64,000 bases of DNA, taken from NCBI GenBank assembly GCA_003222395.1, contig QHWB01000039.1, positions 310,001-374,000 of the forward strand, in the 5' to 3' direction. Of the stretch, positions 7,369-17,096 are shown piece after piece. The notes under the pieces were generated by a model. That model searched no databases, was not told the origin of the DNA, and saw only the letters and a program-made list of their open reading frames with translations. Position 1 is the first letter of the stretch; the number at the start of each line of letters is the position of its first letter. A program made the translations under genes and the position numbers. The stretch is from Acidobacteriota bacterium (lineage in GTDB: Bacteria; Acidobacteriota; Vicinamibacteria; Vicinamibacterales; CAVVIG01).

Positions 7369-9801
7369 ATGAATATCATCGGCAAACCCCGCCGCCGCGT
7401 CGACGGCCGCGCGAAGGCGACCGGTCAGACGAAGTTCGCCGACGACATCATGCTGCCGCGCATGGTGCACTGTAAGCTCCTGCGATCCACGGCGCCGCAC
7501 GCGCGCATTGTCCGCATCGACGCGGCGCGCGCGCGCGCCCACCCGGGCGTGCTCCTCATCCTGGACGGCCGCGACTTCCCGATTCCGTACGGCATCCTCC
7601 CCGTGAGCCAGGACGAGCACGCGCTCGCCGTCGATCGCGTTCGCTTCGTCGGCGATCCGGTCGCTGCCGTCATCGCACGCGACGAGCTGACTGCGTTCGA
7701 AGCGCTCGATCTGATCGACGTCGAGTACGAACCGCTGCGGACGTTCGCGGCGCCCGAAGACAGCCTGCAGCACGACGACCCTCGCATCCACGAGTACGGC
7801 GATCGCGGCAACATCCACAAGCTCGTCTCGCTCGAATTCGGAGACGTCGGACGCGCGCTCGCCGATGCAGACAAGGTGTTCGAGGACACGTTCTTCTATC
7901 AGGGCAATACGCACCTGCCGATCGAGCAGCATGCCGCAGTGGCGGCGAAGGATCCCGACGGCAAGCTCGTGCTCTGGTCGAGCACGCAGACGCCGCACTA
8001 CGTCCACCGGGCGCTCGCGAAGGCGCTCGACATGCCGGCCGCGCATATCCGAGTCGTCGCGACTCCCAACGGCGGCGGCTTCGGCGGCAAGAGCGATCCC
8101 TTCAACCACGAGATTGTGATCGCAAAGGCGGCGTGGCTGCTCGACCGTCCCGTGAAGATCTGCCTCACGCGCGAAGAGGTGTTCTACTGCCATCGCGGTC
8201 GCCATCCGGTGCTGATGCGGATGAAGACCGGAGTGAACGACGACGGCACGATCACCGGGATGGAAGTGCAGACCGTTCTCGACGGCGGCGCGTATGGATC
8301 GTACGGCGTCGCGAGCACGTTCTACACCGGCGCGCTGCAGACGGTCACGTACCACATCCCGGCGTACCGGTTTCAGGGTTGCCGCGTGTTCACGAACAAG
8401 CCGCCCTGCGGGCCGAAGCGAGGCCATGGCACGCCGCAAAGCCGTTTCGGCCAGGAGATTCAGCTCGACAAGATTGCCGACGCGCTCGGCCTCGACCCCG
8501 CAGACCTTCGCCTGCGCATCGTCGAAAAGCCTGAAACGTTGACGGCCAACTATCTGCGCCTGGGCACCATCGGTCTCGCCGAATGCATCCGCCGCGTCAC
8601 GCGCGCGGCCGACTGGTCGTCGAAGCATCGCAGGCTGCCGTTCGGACGCGGCGTCGGACTGGCCTGTTCGTCGTATCTGTCGGGCGCAGGGCTCCCGATC
8701 TACTGGAACGACATGCCGCATTCCGGCGTGCAGTTGAAGCTCGATCGCAGCGGCGGCGTCACCGCGTTCTGCGGCGCCACCGAAATCGGTCAAGGCTCGG
8801 ACGATGTCCTGGTCGCCTGCGTGGCGGAAGTCCTCGGCATCGATCCAATCGACATCCGCGCCGTCACGGGCGACACCGATCTGACGCCGGTCGATCTCGG
8901 CTCGTACTCGAGCCGCGTGACGCTGATGATGGGCAACGCGGCCATCCAGGCCGCCGAGCGCGCGCGAGACCTTCTGGCAGACTCCGTGTCGCGCAAGCTC
9001 GCGGTCCCGAAAGACCGGCTCGTGTTCGCCGATCGCCGCGTGTTCGATACCGAGAACCCATCGGTCGGTATCGCGTTCGCGGAAGCCGTGCAGCTCGCCG
9101 AGGCAGCATTCGGCACGATTGGGACGACCGGCTCGTACACGCCGCCGCGATCGGCTGCCCGGTTCAAGGGCGGAGGCGTGGGACCGTCGCCGACTTACTC
9201 GTACTCGGCGGCAATCGTCGAAGTGGACGTCGATCCCGCGACCGGATGGATTCATGTGCCGCGCGTGTGGATCGCGCACGACATCGGCCGCGCGCTCAAC
9301 CCGACGCTCGTGCGCGGTCAGGTCGAAGGAAGCGTCTACATGGCGCTCGGCGAAGCGCTGATGGAGGAGCAGATCTTCCGGCGTCTGCCGCCGCGTCTAT
9401 CGCACGCGCTCGTCCACAAGTTTCCGTCGATCCTCGAGTACAAGAGTCCGACGACGATGGACATGCCGGAGGTGTTCACGGAGTTGATCGAAGAACCCGA
9501 TCCGCGCGGTCCATTCGGCGCGAAGGAAGTTGGTCAGGGGCCGCTGCTGCCGGTGATGCCCGCAGTCGCCAACGCCGTGTTCGACGCAGTTGGCGTACGC
9601 ATCGACGAAGTGCCGACCACACCGGAAAAGATCCTGAAAGCGCTCGAAGCCAAAGCCGCCGGCAAGCCGGCGCGCTACGGCCCGTCACACTTCCCAGACG
9701 TCCCGTGGCCCGAGCCGCTGCAAGTGCCGCCGCCATGGGAAGGTGGAGATGGAAAAGCTCGCGGCCCTGAAAGGGCCACGCCACAGGTCATTCAGTCATG
9801 A
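7369..9801 (+). CDS. Molybdopterin-binding large subunit, xanthine dehydrogenase family (HcrA-like)
   Basis: RVDGRAKATGQTKFADDI, NGGGFGGKSDPF, GAKEVGQGPLLPVMPAVANAVFDAVG motifs; order S-L-M follows. Confidence 0.93.
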   Translation: MNIIGKPRRRVDGRAKATGQTKFADDIMLPRMVHCKLLRSTAPHARIVRIDAARARAHPGVLLILDGRDFPIPYGILPVSQDEHALAVDRVRFVGDPVAAVIARDELTAFEALDLIDVEYEPLRTFAAPEDSLQHDDPRIHEYGDRGNIHKLVSLEFGDVGRALADADKVFEDTFFYQGNTHLPIEQHAAVAAKDPDGKLVLWSSTQTPHYVHRALAKALDMPAAHIRVVATPNGGGFGGKSDPFNHEIVIAKAAWLLDRPVKICLTREEVFYCHRGRHPVLMRMKTGVNDDGTITGMEVQTVLDGGAYGSYGVASTFYTGALQTVTYHIPAYRFQGCRVFTNKPPCGPKRGHGTPQSRFGQEIQLDKIADALGLDPADLRLRIVEKPETLTANYLRLGTIGLAECIRRVTRAADWSSKHRRLPFGRGVGLACSSYLSGAGLPIYWNDMPHSGVQLKLDRSGGVTAFCGATEIGQGSDDVLVACVAEVLGIDPIDIRAVTGDTDLTPVDLGSYSSRVTLMMGNAAIQAAERARDLLADSVSRKLAVPKDRLVFADRRVFDTENPSVGIAFAEAVQLAEAAFGTIGTTGSYTPPRSAARFKGGGVGPSPTYSYSAAIVEVDVDPATGWIHVPRVWIAHDIGRALNPTLVRGQVEGSVYMALGEALMEEQIFRRLPPRLSHALVHKFPSILEYKSPTTMDMPEVFTELIEEPDPRGPFGAKEVGQGPLLPVMPAVANAVFDAVGVRIDEVPTTPEKILKALEAKAAGKPARYGPSHFPDVPWPEPLQVPPPWEGGDGKARGPERATPQVIQS
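9761..9787 (+). repeat. In-frame coding mini-repeat, copy 1 (ggccctgaaagggccacgccacag = GPERATPQ)
   Basis: Same sequence and codon phase as 10278-10319 and 60412-60490. Confidence 0.75.
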
Positions 9802-10919
9802 TGAGGCTTCCTCACTTTCGGTTCCATGCGCCGCGGACGGTGCAGGAGGCCGCGGATCTCCTCGCATCGGCGTCTCCGGGCGAGGCGATGATCGTGGCCG
9901 GCGGCACCGATCTGCTGCCGAACATGAAACGGCGTCAGCAGGTCCCGTCGACGTTGATCGGGCTCCGAGGGATTGCGGAACTCCGCGCGATCTCGAACGG
10001 CAACGCTTCGGCGACGCTCAGGGTCGCTCCGAGCCCGTCGAGAGGCGACGGTCTCACGATCGGCGCGAGCGTCACGCTGTCCGCGCTCGTCGGCGACGAG
10101 CGCGTGCGTCGCGCCTATACCGGCCTGTGGCAGGCCGCCTCGCAGGTCGCGACGCCGCTTCTGCGGAACATGGGCACGATTGGGGGCAATCTGTGCCTCG
10201 ACACACGCTGCAACTATTACGACCAGAACTACGAATGGCGCAAGGCGATCGATTTCTGCATGAAGAAGGATGATCGCAGCCCTGAAAGGGCCGCGCTACC
10301 TGGGAGGGCCGCGCTACAGGTGTGCTGGGTGGCGACGTCGAGTCCAAGGTGTCTCGCCGTGTCGTCAAGCGATACCGCGCCGATGTTGATGGCGCTCGGC
10401 GCGTCGGTCGACCTCACCTCTGCTGCCGGCGTCCGCTCGATACCACTTGCCGACCTGTATCGCAACGACGGCATCCACTACCTGACCCGGCGCCCGGACG
10501 AGATCCTGACGAGCATCCGCGTTCCCGGTGCTGATGGATGGAAGAGCACCTACTGGAAGCTGCGGCGCCGCGGTTCTTTCGATTTTCCTGTGCTGTCGGT
10601 GGCCGCCGCCGCAAAGATGAGAGGCGAAACGGTTGAAGCGGCGCGCATCGTGCTCGGCGCCGTGGCCTCCCGTCCGGTCGCGTCCGAAAACGCTGCGGCG
10701 GCCCTCGTAGGCCGCCGGCTCACGGATGACATCATCGCGGAAGCGGCGGAGCTTGCGGCCGTCCCGTCGAGGCCGATGGATAACACCGATTTCACACTCG
10801 TATGGCGGAAACGTGTCACTCGCGATTTTGTGTCGTATGCGCTGCGGGAACTGCGCGGCGACGAAACGACCGACCTCCGCCGCCGCCTTCACGCCTGGCA
10901 CGTCGTCCCAGGCGTCTGA
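9798..10919 (+). CDS. FAD-binding subunit, xanthine dehydrogenase family with extra 4Fe-4S loop (4-hydroxybenzoyl-CoA reductase beta-like)
   Basis: IVAGGTDLLPNMKRR, NMGTIGGNLCLDTRCNYYDQNYEWRKAIDFCMKK...CWVATSSPRCLAVSSSDTAP. Confidence 0.9.
   Translation: MMRLPHFRFHAPRTVQEAADLLASASPGEAMIVAGGTDLLPNMKRRQQVPSTLIGLRGIAELRAISNGNASATLRVAPSPSRGDGLTIGASVTLSALVGDERVRRAYTGLWQAASQVATPLLRNMGTIGGNLCLDTRCNYYDQNYEWRKAIDFCMKKDDRSPERAALPGRAALQVCWVATSSPRCLAVSSSDTAPMLMALGASVDLTSAAGVRSIPLADLYRNDGIHYLTRRPDEILTSIRVPGADGWKSTYWKLRRRGSFDFPVLSVAAAAKMRGETVEAARIVLGAVASRPVASENAAAALVGRRLTDDIIAEAAELAAVPSRPMDNTDFTLVWRKRVTRDFVSYALRELRGDETTDLRRRLHAWHVVPGV
10278..10319 (+). repeat. In-frame coding mini-repeat, copy 2 (SPERAALPGRAALQ)
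   Basis: agccctgaaagggccgcgctacctgggagggccgcgctacag; 42 nt, in phase with the CDS. Confidence 0.8.
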
Positions 10920-10927
10920 CAATGTTG

Positions 10928-11152
10928 TTACGAGTGAGGTGAGTTGTGATCGTCGCGGACGAACGCTCCGTCGCGGGTTCTGGCCAGAAATCGCGCGTCA
11001 ACGAGCGCGCCCAGCACCGCGTCGCACGCCGTTTCGTCGAGACGCCATAAGCGCCGCGCCTGTTCTGCCGTCAGCCGCAGTCCAGGCATCTCGAGAAACT
11101 CACCGCGAATACGCTGGACGACGTCCTGAATCCCTCTGCTGGTCTCTATCAT
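10928..11152 (-). CDS. Small conserved hypothetical protein (winged-helix-like)
   Basis: RIRGEFLEMPGLRLTAEQARRLWRLDETACDAVLGALVDARFLARTRDGAFVR resembles a family common in Acidobacteriota (recollection). Confidence 0.7.
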   Translation of the reverse strand: MIETSRGIQDVVQRIRGEFLEMPGLRLTAEQARRLWRLDETACDAVLGALVDARFLARTRDGAFVRDDHNSPHS

Positions 11153-11579
11153 CGACCCCCCGACAGACTTGACGGCTCCGTACTATTCAGCCGTCTTATT
11201 CATGCGAGGTGCCAGCCGACGACCACAGAATGGCGCTGCAACGCAGCCGTTTCCGAAAAGACCAGCCGCAATTTCGTCCGAACGAATTCAGTCTGTGCAG
11301 TAAATCCAGCCAACCCCAGCCGCGCGGCCTTCTACCTTTCTTTTCGTCTTCCGCCTGTCGGCCCAATATTTCTTCATGCGCCGCGAAACTGCTGCCGACG
11401 TGCCGCGACGACGACGCCGCCGCCTCCGGCGGTCATCTCCATCGATGCTCGCGGCCGCGATCGCAGCCTGACGGCGGCGACGGGCGCCGAACAAATCGGG
11501 AAAGGCCGCCACAGAACCTCCTGACGCTAAGAATTGGCCTATCGGCTAGCGGATTAGCCTATGAATGTCAACGGCCGTG

Positions 11580-12452
11580 TCAATAGCCGCTCGACGTGAT
11601 CGACGGCTTTTCTCCCCGAGCCTGCTGAACGATCTTGACGCCCGCGCTGGCGCCGACTCTCGTCGCGCCCGCCGCGATCATCGCCTTCAGCCCCTCGAGA
11701 TCGCGAACGCCGCCGGCGGCCTTGACGCCCATCTCGGCGCCGACGACGCGGCGCATGAGAGCGACGTCGGCGGCCGTCGCGCCGCCGGGACCGAAGCCGG
11801 TCGACGTCTTCACGTAATCGGCGCCCGCCGCCTTGGCGACCGTGCACGCCGTGATCTTTTCGTCGTCGGTGAGCAGCGCCGCTTCGATGATGACCTTGCT
11901 CAGCGCGCCGCATTCGCGGCACGGCGCGGTCACCGCCTCGATATCGCGCTCGACGCCGCGCAGGTCGCCCGACTTGAGCGCGCCCACGTTAATCACCATG
12001 TCGATCTCGCGCGCGCCGTCGAAGATCGCGCGCTGCGTCTCGTAGCCCTTCACGTCGGCTGTCGTCGCGCCGAGCGGAAACCCGACGACCGAGCAGACGC
12101 CGACGCCGCTGCCGGCGAGCAGCCGCGCGCACGTTGCCACCCACGTCGGGTTGACGCACACGGTCGCGAACTTGAACTGCGCCGCTTCGCGGCACAGCTC
12201 CTCGATTTGCCGTTTTGTCGCGTCGGGTTTGAGGAGCGTGTGATCGATCATCGACGCGACCGCAGCGGGCGCGCCGCCCGTCGCATGGACGCCGACGCGC
12301 GTGGCGCCGGCGTCGATGACGCCGCGCAGCCGATCCGGACAGCAGTCGTAGAGGACGGAATGGCATGCGCATCGCGCAGCCGGCCGGAGCGCGGTCGAGG
12401 ACATTTCCTGGACGATGATGTCGATCAGGCGCTGCAGCTCTTCTCTGGTCAC
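11580..12452 (-). CDS. deoC: Deoxyribose-phosphate aldolase
   Basis: [19 protein letters not shown]...[14 protein letters not shown]...[15 protein letters not shown]. Confidence 0.95.
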   Translation of the reverse strand: MTREELQRLIDIIVQEMSSTALRPAARCACHSVLYDCCPDRLRGVIDAGATRVGVHATGGAPAAVASMIDHTLLKPDATKRQIEELCREAAQFKFATVCVNPTWVATCARLLAGSGVGVCSVVGFPLGATTADVKGYETQRAIFDGAREIDMVINVGALKSGDLRGVERDIEAVTAPCRECGALSKVIIEAALLTDDEKITACTVAKAAGADYVKTSTGFGPGGATAADVALMRRVVGAEMGVKAAGGVRDLEGLKAMIAAGATRVGASAGVKIVQQARGEKPSITSSGY

Positions 12453-13078
12453 GGATGTTCGAGATCTCTGATTTTCGCGAGCCGGCGGATGTAGCGCGAC
12501 TCGCGCATCGGCGTCGTCAGCCACGTCGCGACGATCGCGCGCGCTTCGTCCGGGCCGACGAGCGTCGCGCCGAGGGTGAGGACGTTCGCGCCGTTGTGCT
12601 CGCGCGAATACCGGGCGATGAGCTCCGTGGTCGCCATGACGGCCCGCACGCCGGCGATCTTGTTTGCCGCGATTGCCGATCCGATTCCTGCGCCATCGAT
12701 CGCGATGCCGGCGTCGGCCTCGCCGCGGGAGACCGCGCGAGCGACCGAAGCCGCCACGTCGGGATAATCGACTGGATCGGCCGAGTCGGTTCCGAGATCC
12801 TGCACGGTCAGGCCGCGCCCCCGAAGAAACGCGACGAGCGCCCGCCGCAGCGCGATCCCGGTGTGATCGCTCGCGATCGCCACGGCCCGGATGTCGGCGC
12901 GCGGCGCGAGCGACGCCTCGTCGGTCGTGGTGCGCCCCTCGTGGACGACGGTCACGCGTTTGTCCTTCAGCGTATCGTGCGCGAGCGGCGTGATGTGGCC
13001 GCCGCGCGACAGCATCACGGTGTCGCCGCGCGTCAACACGCGCGCGTCGGCTTCCGTGATGATGTCGAACCGTTTCAT
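12449..13078 (-). CDS. rpiB: Ribose-5-phosphate isomerase B with N-terminal extension
   Basis: [15 protein letters not shown]...[51 protein letters not shown]; 4-bp overlap with deoC. Confidence 0.93.
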   Translation of the reverse strand: MKRFDIITEADARVLTRGDTVMLSRGGHITPLAHDTLKDKRVTVVHEGRTTTDEASLAPRADIRAVAIASDHTGIALRRALVAFLRGRGLTVQDLGTDSADPVDYPDVAASVARAVSRGEADAGIAIDGAGIGSAIAANKIAGVRAVMATTELIARYSREHNGANVLTLGATLVGPDEARAIVATWLTTPMRESRYIRRLAKIRDLEHP

Positions 13079-13130
13079 GGGTATGATGTCGCCGCCTTCG
13101 CCAGGGCTGCGGCGGCCAGGGCGCCTTCTT

Positions 13131-13655
13131 ATGATCGACCTGCGACCGACTGAAATCCTACTATCTGCCGACCAGATTCAAAAGCGCGTCGCGTCGATGG
13201 CGCTCGAGATCCGCGACGACTTCCCGGATGATCTGCACGTCGTCGCCGTCCTCAAAGGCGCGTTCATCTTCCTGTCCGATCTCATTCGCCACATGCCCGG
13301 GCAGGTGTCGCTCGATTTCATGGCGGTGTCGAGCTACGCCAAGGGCACGACGACCTCCGGCGAGGTACGGCTGCAGAAGGATCTCGATACGACGCTCGAC
13401 GGCCGCAACGTCGTCATCGTCGAGGACATCGTGGACACGGGGCTGACGCTCACCTACCTTCAGGAAATCCTGCGCGCGCGCAATCCACGGACGCTGCGCA
13501 CGGCGTGCCTGCTCAGCAAGCCGTCACGGCGGAAGGTGAACGTGAAAGTCGAGTACATCGGCTTCGAGATCGAGGATCGGTTCGTCGTCGGCTACGGCCT
13601 CGACTACGCCGAGCAGTACCGCAACCTGCCGTACATCTCGGTCGTCGGCGGCTGA
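13131..13655 (+). CDS. hpt: Hypoxanthine phosphoribosyltransferase
   Basis: [16 protein letters not shown]...[17 protein letters not shown]...[17 protein letters not shown]. Confidence 0.95.
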   Translation: MIDLRPTEILLSADQIQKRVASMALEIRDDFPDDLHVVAVLKGAFIFLSDLIRHMPGQVSLDFMAVSSYAKGTTTSGEVRLQKDLDTTLDGRNVVIVEDIVDTGLTLTYLQEILRARNPRTLRTACLLSKPSRRKVNVKVEYIGFEIEDRFVVGYGLDYAEQYRNLPYISVVGG

Positions 13656-13746
13656 CGTTTCCTCTTTCACACTTTATTCTTTTTCTTCGCCGCGTCCGCT
13701 TCCACCGGCGATAAGGTGTCCCTCTCACTTCACGAAGGAGGGGGCA

Positions 13747-15492
13747 ATGAACCGCAGGAGTTTCCTCCAGCTGAGCGCGGCCGCGGGAGCAGGCGCGTCG
13801 TTGAACACGACGATCGGCGTCCGCGAAGCGACGGCGCAGACGGCGGCGCCCGCGGCGCCGGCGACGTTCAACGAAGCGACGATCACGCAGATGAAGGCGG
13901 CCATGGCCGCCGGGCGGACCAGCGCCGTGGAACTGACGACGTTCTATTTGAATCGCATTCAGGCGATCGACGAACGCGGACCCGGGCTCAATTCGGTGAT
14001 CGAGCTGAATCCCGACGCGCTTGGGATCGCGCAGAACGCCGACGCGATGCGCCTCAGAGGGCGCGCCGTCGGCCCGCTGAACGGTATTCCCATCCTGCTG
14101 AAAGACAACATCGACACGGGCGATTCGATGCAGACGACCGCCGGATCGTTCGCGCTCGCGGGAGCGCCCGCGGTTCAGGATTCGACGGTCGCTGCGAAGC
14201 TGCGCGCCGCCGGCGCCGTGATTCTCGGCAAGGCGAACCTGAGCGAGTGGGCGAATTTCCGATCGTTTCATTCGTCGAGCGGATGGAGCGGACGCGGCGG
14301 TCAGTGCAACAACCCGTACGCGATCGATCGCAATCCATGCGGATCGAGCTCGGGCTCCGGCGCGGCCGCGTCGGCGAATCTCTGCGCCGCCGCGCTCGCA
14401 ACCGAAACCGACGGCAGCATCGTCTGCCCCGCCAGCCTGTGCGGCATCGTCGGCATCAAGCCGACCGTCGGCGTCACGAGCCGCGGCGGCGTCGTGCCGA
14501 TTTCGCACACACAGGACACGATCGGTCCGCACGCGCGCACGGTCGCCGATGCGGCCGCCGTGCTGACGGCGATTGCGAGCCGCAAACCCGACCCGCGCGA
14601 CGCGGCGACCGGCGGCGTGCCGCTGGGATGGCGCGGACGCTTCGGTCGGCCTGCGCTCCCGGCGGACTATTCGCCGTTCGTCAATCCCGACGGCCTGCGC
14701 GGCGCGCGGATCGGCATCACGCGTCAGGGCGTCGACGGTGCGAGCCCGGCGGTCGGGACGTTGTTCGACACCGCCATCGCGGCGATGCGCAGCGCCGGCG
14801 CGATGCTCGTCGACCTCGACGCCGCCGGTTTCGTGTTCCCGCCGGCCGACGGCGAATTCCTCGTGCTGGTATTCGATTTCAAGATCGATCTGCAGAACTA
14901 TTTCTCGACACGCGTCGGCGTGCCGATGGCCGGACGGACGCTGGCGGACGCGATCGCGTTCAACAGCGCGAACGCCGCGACCGAAATGCCGTTCTTCGCG
15001 CAGGAAATATTCGAGCTCGCGCAGTCGATCGACGTGAGCAGTCCGGACGCCCCCCAGGCGGCGTTCGGCGGCCTCACGTACAACCAGGCGCTCGATATCG
15101 ATCAGGCGTCCGGCGTGAATGGCATCGACAAGGCGCTGTCCGATTTCAACCTGCAGGCGATCGCGACGCCGACCGGGACGCCGTCGTGGACGACGGATCT
15201 GATCAACGGCGATCACTTCCAGTTCGCGACGTCGACGCTCGCTGCCGTGGTCGGCTACCCGATCGTGAACGTGCCGATGGGCGACGTGTTCGGTCTGCCG
15301 GTGGGACTCAGCTTCATCGGCACGGCGTTCAGCGAGCCGACGCTCATCGGTCTCGCGGCCGGCTTCGAGCACGTGGCGCAGGCGCGCATCGTTCCACAGC
15401 TGTTCGCGTCGCTTCCGCTCGACAACGTCAAAGGCATACCGCTGGCGAAGCGCCGTCATTCGCCCGAACGGCGGCGGCATCAGTTCATGTAA
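13747..15492 (+). CDS. Amidase (amidase signature family) with Tat-type signal
   Basis: MNRRSFLQLSAAAGAGA; NPCGSSSGSGAAASANLCAAALATETDGSI. Confidence 0.92.
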   Translation: MNRRSFLQLSAAAGAGASLNTTIGVREATAQTAAPAAPATFNEATITQMKAAMAAGRTSAVELTTFYLNRIQAIDERGPGLNSVIELNPDALGIAQNADAMRLRGRAVGPLNGIPILLKDNIDTGDSMQTTAGSFALAGAPAVQDSTVAAKLRAAGAVILGKANLSEWANFRSFHSSSGWSGRGGQCNNPYAIDRNPCGSSSGSGAAASANLCAAALATETDGSIVCPASLCGIVGIKPTVGVTSRGGVVPISHTQDTIGPHARTVADAAAVLTAIASRKPDPRDAATGGVPLGWRGRFGRPALPADYSPFVNPDGLRGARIGITRQGVDGASPAVGTLFDTAIAAMRSAGAMLVDLDAAGFVFPPADGEFLVLVFDFKIDLQNYFSTRVGVPMAGRTLADAIAFNSANAATEMPFFAQEIFELAQSIDVSSPDAPQAAFGGLTYNQALDIDQASGVNGIDKALSDFNLQAIATPTGTPSWTTDLINGDHFQFATSTLAAVVGYPIVNVPMGDVFGLPVGLSFIGTAFSEPTLIGLAAGFEHVAQARIVPQLFASLPLDNVKGIPLAKRRHSPERRRHQFM

Positions 15493-15497
15493 CGGAT

Positions 15498-15576
15498 GCT
15501 GAGGGCTGGGGACTGAGGGCTGGGGCTGGGGCTGGCGGCTGGGGCAACCAGCAACCAGCCACCAACAACCAGCTAC
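15498..15576. repeat. Heptad-like array (ggctggg ... agcaacc agccacc aacaacc agctacc)
   Basis: Direct reading; lies between convergent CDSs. Confidence 0.8.
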
Positions 15577-16979
15577 CGTCCCACCGCTTCTTTGACGCGC
15601 CCCGCGAGTCTGTTCGCGTCGGCAATGACCGCAGCGCGATCCAGCGTTTTCATCTGCCGGTCTTTCATGAGCACCTTGCCGTCGACGATCGTCGTCCGCA
15701 CGTCGTCTCCGCGCGTCACGTAGACGAGGTGCGACACGGCGTCGTAGAGCGGCGTCTGGCGCGCGCTGTTCATCGACACCGTAATCAGATCCGCGCGCTT
15801 GCCGGGCTCGAGCGAGCCGATGAGACGCTCCATGCCGAGCGCACGCGCGCCGCCGATGGTGGCGAGATCGAGCGCCGTCTGCGCCGGAACCGCCGTCGGA
15901 TCGCCGGTGGCGTGCTTGGCGAGGAACGACGCCTGGCGCATCGCCTCGAACATGTCGAGATCGTTGTTGCTGGCGGCGCCGTCGGTCCCGAGCCCGAGCG
16001 CGACGCCGGCGGCCAGGTACATCGCCACCGGCGCGGTGCCGCTCGACAGCTTCATGTTGCTCTCGGGGTTGTGTGAGACGCCGATGCCGCGTCGTTTCAG
16101 GATCGCGACGTCCTCGTCGTTCACCCAGACGCCGTGCGCCGCGATCGTGTGGGTGTTCTGCCGGTCCGACGGCGGTCCCCAGAAGCCAATCGACTCCAGG
16201 TAGGCGGTCGGCGTCATCTGATATTTTTCACGTGCCGTCTTCAGCTCGTTTTCCGTTTCGGCGAGATGGATGATGACCGGAACGCCGTATCGCCGGGCCA
16301 GCTGCACCGACGCGAGGAGCGTCGCTTTGTCGTTCGTGTACATCGCGTGCGGGGCGACGGCGGGCACGATCAAGGCATCATCCTTATAGAGCTTGATGAA
16401 GCGTTCCGTGCGCGCCAGCCCCTCGATCGGCGTCTTCGCATCGGCGACCGGAAACTGGATGATCGTTTCGCCGAGCACGCCGCGCAGCCCCGCCTCTTTC
16501 GTCACCCTGGCGACTTCCTCCTCGAAGTAGTACATGTCGGCGTAGGTCGTCGTGCCCGACTCGATCATTTCGAGCGCGGCGAGCCGCGTCCCGACGCGGA
16601 CCATCTCAGGCGACACCGTCTTCGCCTCGGCGGGAAAGATGTATTTGTTCAACCACTCCATCAGCGCGAGGTCGTCGGCAAGGCCGCGGTACATCACCAT
16701 CGGCGCGTGCGTGTGCGTGTTGACGAGGCCAGGCAGCACGATCTCGTCGCGGGCGTTGATCGTTTCGCCCGCGCGATACTTCAGCGCGATCGTTGTGGGC
16801 GCGTCGACGTCGACGATCGCGTTGCCGTTGATCGCAACCGCGCCGGGCGACAGCACCTGACGCCGGATGTTCTGCGTCAGGACCGTCTTCCCGACGACTA
16901 CGAGCGAGATCGGCGTGCGGACAGGCTGAACCGCCAGTACACCGACGGCGGCGACGATGGTCACGAGATTCGCGCGCAT
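15573..16979 (-). CDS. Amidohydrolase (5-methylthioadenosine/S-adenosylhomocysteine deaminase-like)
   Basis: PGLVNTHTHAPMVMYRGLADDLALMEWL, HLAETENE, GLGTDGAASNNDLDMFEAMRQASFLAK. Confidence 0.92.
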   Translation of the reverse strand: MRANLVTIVAAVGVLAVQPVRTPISLVVVGKTVLTQNIRRQVLSPGAVAINGNAIVDVDAPTTIALKYRAGETINARDEIVLPGLVNTHTHAPMVMYRGLADDLALMEWLNKYIFPAEAKTVSPEMVRVGTRLAALEMIESGTTTYADMYYFEEEVARVTKEAGLRGVLGETIIQFPVADAKTPIEGLARTERFIKLYKDDALIVPAVAPHAMYTNDKATLLASVQLARRYGVPVIIHLAETENELKTAREKYQMTPTAYLESIGFWGPPSDRQNTHTIAAHGVWVNDEDVAILKRRGIGVSHNPESNMKLSSGTAPVAMYLAAGVALGLGTDGAASNNDLDMFEAMRQASFLAKHATGDPTAVPAQTALDLATIGGARALGMERLIGSLEPGKRADLITVSMNSARQTPLYDAVSHLVYVTRGDDVRTTIVDGKVLMKDRQMKTLDRAAVIADANRLAGRVKEAVGR

Positions 16980-17096
16980 CGATACCGATTCTATCGCCGA
17001 CGTCCACGCGTCCCCGTTCGTCGTACCCTCGCTCTCACCCGTAGTATCGGGCCTCAGCCGGATTCCGCTACTGGACCTTCGTGTATAGTGAACGCC

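Noticed and set aside
11288-11512. Small minus ORF (74 aa) with RMKKYWADRRKTKR
   Set aside because: Weak resemblance to basic C-terminal tails such as in the 19453-19782 product, but a long Arg run and no clear start; not enough support to annotate
13513-15480. 655-aa minus ORF antisense to the amidase
   Set aside because: Arg-rich low-information translation; the sense strand has an intact amidase signature enzyme
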